A stretch of 64,000 nucleotides of DNA from Sorangium cellulosum So0157-2 (lineage in GTDB: Bacteria > Myxococcota_A > Polyangia > Polyangiales > Polyangiaceae). The position numbers were made by a program, and so were the translations under genes. Within the stretch, counting starts at the first letter, position 1, and every line of letters begins with the position of its first letter. The stretch spans positions 3,672,001 to 3,736,000 of the forward strand of contig NC_021658.1 in the NCBI RefSeq assembly GCF_000418325.1. Reading direction: 5' to 3'. The notes under the pieces are model-generated. The model had not been told where the DNA came from. It saw only the letters and a list, made by a program, of their open reading frames with translations, and ran no database searches. Positions 60,630-64,000 of this stretch are shown piece after piece.

Positions 60630-62194
60630 ATGGACAAGCAAGTCGACGTCGTGGTCGTAGGCGCCGGCCCGGTCGGGCTCCTGCTCGCGATCGAGCTCGA
60701 GCTGGGCGGCGCCGGTGTGATGGTGCTCGAGCGGCTCACCGCGCCGAGCGTCGCCATCAAGGGGACTGCGGTCGGACCGCTCGGCGTGGAGGCGCTCCAG
60801 CGCCGGCGCATGGGCCCGGCGCTCGCCGAGGCGGAAGATCGCCACTTCGCGGCCATGGGACCGGCGGGCGTAGCGAGGCGGGCGCAGGCACACAGGTCCA
60901 GGGGGCATTTCGCCCTTCTCCCTCTCCGATCAGAAGCAGTGGGCGAGCCCGAACGGCGCATGCTCTGGGTGAACCAGCAGGGCGTGGAGGCGATCCTGGG
61001 CGCGCGGGCGGCCGCGCTCGGCATCGAGGTACGGCGCGGGTGCGAGGTCACGGGCTTGGAGCAGCATGACGATGGCGTCGCGCTCCACTGGACTTCCCCG
61101 GACGGGCCGGAGCATGCGCGCTGCGCCTGGCTGGTCGGATGTGACGGAGGGGCGTGCTGCGCCGAATCAGCGGCGCAGATGTCCGCGTGACGGCGATGGA
61201 GCAGGCGAACCGCTTCACGGACAGCGCTCGTCTGGTCGACACGTACCGCCGGGATCGCGTCCTGCTCGCGGGGGATGCGGCGCACATCCATTCGCCTCTG
61301 GGCGGCCAGGGGCTGAGCCTCGGGCTGGTCGACGCGGCCAACCTCGGCTGGAAGCTCGCCGCCGTCATCCGCGGCGACAAGCCGGACAGCCTGCTCGACA
61401 GCTACACGTCCGAGCGGCGGCCCGTCGCCGAGGCCGTGCTGGCCAACACGCTCGCCCAGGTCGCGCTCACGCGGCCCGACCCGCAGTCGAGCGCAATGCG
61501 GCAGCTCTTCGCGAAGCTGATGGAGATCGACGCCGTGAATGACCATCTCGACGGACTGACGACCGGTCTGGCCACGCGCTACGACCTCGGCGCGGAGCGA
61601 GACCTGGTCGGACGCCTCACCGGCGATCGCCCGGTCGGCCGCGCCGCCGCTCGGACCTCGCTGTTCGCGGAGATGGCGGAAGGCGAAGGCATCTTGCTCG
61701 ACGCGTCGCCTGACGGGCACGCGGCCGCGCTCGCCGCCGGGTTCACGCGGGTGCGCTGCTTACCGGCCGACGCGGGCCCGTCGATGCTGATCCGCCCCGA
61801 CGGGTGCATCGCTTGGGCCGGCGACGTGGGAGACGTCGAGGGGTTGGTGGACGCGCTCGAGCGCTGGTTCGCGTCCGCCGCTCCCCGGGCCAGGCGGCTT
61901 CCAGGAACGGTCATGCTCGGCCGGGCCGTCGTGCTCCGCGCCGTCGCGATCGGGGCAGCGAACGTAGCCGACGACGTCACCACCGGCGGTCAGAATGTCA
62001 CTGGCCGTCTGCCTGGCTCGGTCGTCGCTGCTGTTGCTTCGCTGCCGCACCCGTCGCAGACCCGCCGTCGCAACGCTCAGCTGAACGCGGCGAGATGGTC
62101 CGAGACTGTCGAGGCGTCGCCGGCCAGCAGCTCGAGGCCGATCTGCTCGACGCGACCTGGGAGGAGCTGGTCCAGGTCGGCTTCGCGAACCTGA
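60630..62194 (+). pseudogene. FAD-dependent monooxygenase, broken by internal deletion and frameshift
   Basis: An aromatic-hydroxylase-type (PheA/TfdB-like) flavoprotein in two frames. Piece one (60630-61190) has the FAD-binding VVVVGAGPVGLLLAIELE and reaches LVGCDGG, then runs into an out-of-frame tail and stops. Piece two, in another frame from about 61157, resumes at LRRISGADVRVTA and contains RVLLAGDAAHIHSPLGGQGLSLG. In intact family members roughly 80-100 residues separate GCDGG and this point, so both a deletion and a frame change have occurred. Family-like sequence ends near 61890 (DALERWFASA); the frame then runs on to 62194. Neither piece should fold into an active enzyme. The TetR gene that follows would fit a former regulator pair. 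Confidence 0.8.
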
Positions 62195-62724
62195 CCATGG
62201 AATCGGTCGCCGCACGCGCTCGCACGGGGATCGCGGTCCTGTACCGTCGTTGGGCGAACAAGGACGAGCTGGTGTTCGCCGCCCTCCAGCACCGCCGAGA
62301 CGCCAACCCGGTCGCGGTCCCCGACACCGGCGCCCTGCGCAGCGACCTGCTCGCCCACCTGACGGCCCTGAGCGACGCCCTTGCCGGCTTCTTCGCCATC
62401 GCCGCAGCCGCCGCCTTCTCGGGGTTGCTGGCCGGCACCGGCCTGACCCCCTCGCAGATGCGCGACAAGGTCATGGACACCCGGAAGCCGCGTGTCCGCA
62501 TCCTCTACCAACGCGCCCACGACCGCGGTGAGGTCAACCTCGAGCGCATTCCCTCCGCCGTGCTCGCCCTGCCGTACGACCTCGTGCGACACGACCTGCT
62601 CATGGATCTCAAGCCGCTGAAGCCCGCACGCATCCAGTCCATCGTGGACGAGCTCTTCCTGCCCCTCGTACAGAGCTTTGGAGCGCGCGAAGGCAATGCA
62701 GCACGTCGCGTTCGGCGTCGATGA
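62095..62724 (+). CDS. TetR-family transcriptional regulator
   Basis: A 209-residue regulator. The HTH region reads ATWEELVQVGFANLTMESVAARARTGIAVLYRRWANKDELV (about residues 17-57 with usual TetR spacing). The C-terminal part has helices that would form the ligand and dimer domain (LLAHLTALSDALAGFFAIAA). The start is ATG at 62095, without a strong ribosome site; the frame is open further upstream inside the old monooxygenase gene. It probably controlled that monooxygenase, now inactive, or itself. Confidence 0.82.
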   Translation: MVRDCRGVAGQQLEADLLDATWEELVQVGFANLTMESVAARARTGIAVLYRRWANKDELVFAALQHRRDANPVAVPDTGALRSDLLAHLTALSDALAGFFAIAAAAAFSGLLAGTGLTPSQMRDKVMDTRKPRVRILYQRAHDRGEVNLERIPSAVLALPYDLVRHDLLMDLKPLKPARIQSIVDELFLPLVQSFGAREGNAARRVRRR

Positions 62725-63125
62725 CGTACCGGTGGACCGGTCCCGGAGGGCACCCCGTTGGGCCACACCGGAGCGGCCTTCGCCGGCACCCGTGCCCACG
62801 GCACGCCGATGCGCCCCCGTAGCGCGCTCGGCGCCGCCCGGACCACGCTCTTTCGACCCAGGACCGAGCCATCACGACGCTCGCGGTCCCACCCTTTCGG
62901 TTTACTGCGTTACGCTTCTTCGCGCTGCGCTCCGGCTTCTTCTACCTACGCGCCCGGCCTCTTTTACCTACGCGCCGAACGATACGGTCGCGGCCGGTAT
63001 GGTGACGCGCCAATTTTGAGCTGTTGCTTCACGACTGAACCGGCGCGCCTCAATCCATTGCTGGTCGGGAGGCCATGAGCTAGGGTCGAGTCCCAGTCGC
63101 GCCCTTCGCGCGCGCGGATTTACCG
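62725..63125. other. Intergenic region with a 12-bp direct repeat
   Basis: A 401-bp gap with no recognisable gene. TACCTACGCGCC occurs at 62943-62954 and again at 62965-62976, a 22-bp period, about 150 bp before the esterase gene. This could be a pair of activator sites on one face of the helix, or chance. Confidence 0.45.
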
Positions 63126-64000
63126 ATGACAAGCGCCCGTTGCTCCTCCCTGGTCCTCGCCCTGTTCTCATTCTCGGGTGTTGCTTGTTCGTCGAGCAGC
63201 GCCCCTCCGTCGGAAGAACCGGGGGTCGCAGGCGCGGGCGGCCAAGCGCAGGCGGGCGCCGGTGGTAACGCCGCGAGCGCGGGCAGCACCCCGGGCGGTG
63301 GCCAGCCCGGCTCCGCGGGCGCGGGCGGAGCGGCCGCAGGCGGCGCCGGCGCCGCGTCGGGTGGCTCCGATCCCGGCGGTGCCAGCGGCGGCGCGGGCGG
63401 CAGCGGCGGCAGCGCAGGCGGCGCGACCGAGACGGACGTGGTCAAGAGCGCTGGCTGCGGCAAAGCGAAGACTCTGCAAAACGGCACGATCGACATCTCG
63501 TTCGGCGGCGCCTCTCGCAAGTACATCCTTCGCGTGCCGAGCGATTACGACAAGGACAAGCCGTATCGGCTCCTGTTCGCCTTCGCGGAGTCCGGCTCCT
63601 CCGCCATGTCGGTGGCGAACCGGAACTACTTCACGATGGCGACGCTCGACACTGGAGCTACCACCATCTTCGTCGCGCCGGACGCCGCGAACGGCGCCGG
63701 TTCCTGGAGCAAGTCGGACGTGGAGCTGACGGACGCGATCCTGGAGGAGCTCGAGGGAGATCTCTGCATCGACAAAACTCGGATCTTCGCCACCGGCTTC
63801 AGCTTCGGGGGAGCGATGTCGTTGGCTCTCGCCTGCACCCGCGCGGACGTGTTCCGAGGCGTCGCCTTCTTTTCGGGGGCAGATCTCACGGGCTCCTGCA
63901 CGGCGACGTTGACCAAGCCGATCGCCTACTACGCGTCGCAAGCCAGCGGTGACAGCAGCGGCCCCCCCCAGCCGACCAGCGGTCGCGTCAAACAAGCCGA
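63126..64000 (+). CDS. Secreted alpha/beta-hydrolase esterase (feruloyl esterase/PHB-depolymerase-like), 3' end outside window
   Basis: About 291 residues are visible with no stop before the window edge. A signal peptide with lipobox (FSFSGVAC) is followed by a long Gly/Ala/Ser linker (about residues 30-100), then a catalytic domain beginning SAGCGKAKTLQNGTIDIS and RKYILRVPSDYDKDKPYRLL. The nucleophile elbow is GFSFGGAMS (about residue 225). The layout matches family CE1/LpqC-type esterases that free feruloyl or acetyl groups from plant polymers, or depolymerise polyhydroxyalkanoate. The remaining catalytic residues lie outside the window. Confidence 0.85.
   Translation, partial: MTSARCSSLVLALFSFSGVACSSSSAPPSEEPGVAGAGGQAQAGAGGNAASAGSTPGGGQPGSAGAGGAAAGGAGAASGGSDPGGASGGAGGSGGSAGGATETDVVKSAGCGKAKTLQNGTIDISFGGASRKYILRVPSDYDKDKPYRLLFAFAESGSSAMSVANRNYFTMATLDTGATTIFVAPDAANGAGSWSKSDVELTDAILEELEGDLCIDKTRIFATGFSFGGAMSLALACTRADVFRGVAFFSGADLTGSCTATLTKPIAYYASQASGDSSGPPQPTSGRVKQA

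Overview
The window looks like chromosomal DNA of a large-genome myxobacterium of the Sorangium/Polyangium kind. The DNA is very GC-rich, two giant modular PKS/PKS-NRPS genes lie side by side, and there is a myxobacterial Cys-rich 'CGDG...DDGN...GDGC' repeat lipoprotein, a TPR/PEGA/TonB-receptor fusion, a Ser/Thr kinase and several Gly/Ala-rich lipoproteins. This assignment is inferred from gene content, not from a marker gene.

Positions 1-30846, minus strand, hold the start of a biosynthetic assembly line. The first gene (30846 down to 16177) is ACP-KS-AT-AT-DH-ER-KR-ACP followed by KS-AT-DH-ER-KR-ACP. The second (15916 down past base 1) is KS-AT-DH-ER-KR-ACP, KS-AT-ACP, an embedded aminotransferase, C-A-PCP, C, and the first residues of another A domain. 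The tandem AT after the first KS matches the split loading modules known from some myxobacterial pathways. Read colinearly, three fully reducing modules (malonate, malonate, methylmalonate) build a saturated chain, a fourth module adds malonate without reduction, and the aminotransferase turns the beta-ketone into an amine. The resulting 3-amino-4-methyl fatty acid is then joined to a Val-like amino acid and further residues encoded off the left edge. The product is therefore predicted to be a lipopeptide or cyclic lipopeptide; its starter unit, full peptide and release step cannot be seen.

Positions 30847-37237 hold a ~970-bp gene-free stretch with three perfect palindromes, a small methyltransferase, one copy of a ~190-bp dispersed repeat, a RibB protein with a degenerate cyclohydrolase-like tail, a GbsR/MarR-like regulator plus methyltransferase operon with a 22-bp perfect palindrome over its promoter, and a convergently transcribed lipoprotein.

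Positions 37365-45868 are a five-gene sugar operon (binding protein, two permeases, GH31 alpha-xylosidase-like, GH3 glycosidase). Every junction is a 4-base stop/start overlap, and two LacI-type operator-like sites precede it. It reads as a xylo-oligosaccharide or xyloglucan-fragment uptake and breakdown unit, perhaps acquired from an actinobacterium.

Positions 45976-55949 hold a small hypothetical/methyltransferase pair, an unusual convergent intergenic region with four helically phased GGTCGCGACC palindromes, a VIT/VWA protein, a lipoprotein, a TonB receptor fusion and a Ser/Thr kinase. A second, inverted copy of the dispersed repeat fills the kinase-receptor gap exactly. Positions 56247-64000 hold a split YeeE/YedE-type transporter, a lipoprotein, a GT39-like membrane glycosyltransferase, a broken FAD monooxygenase gene, a TetR regulator and the start of a secreted esterase. 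No rRNA, tRNA, CRISPR array or transposase was seen.
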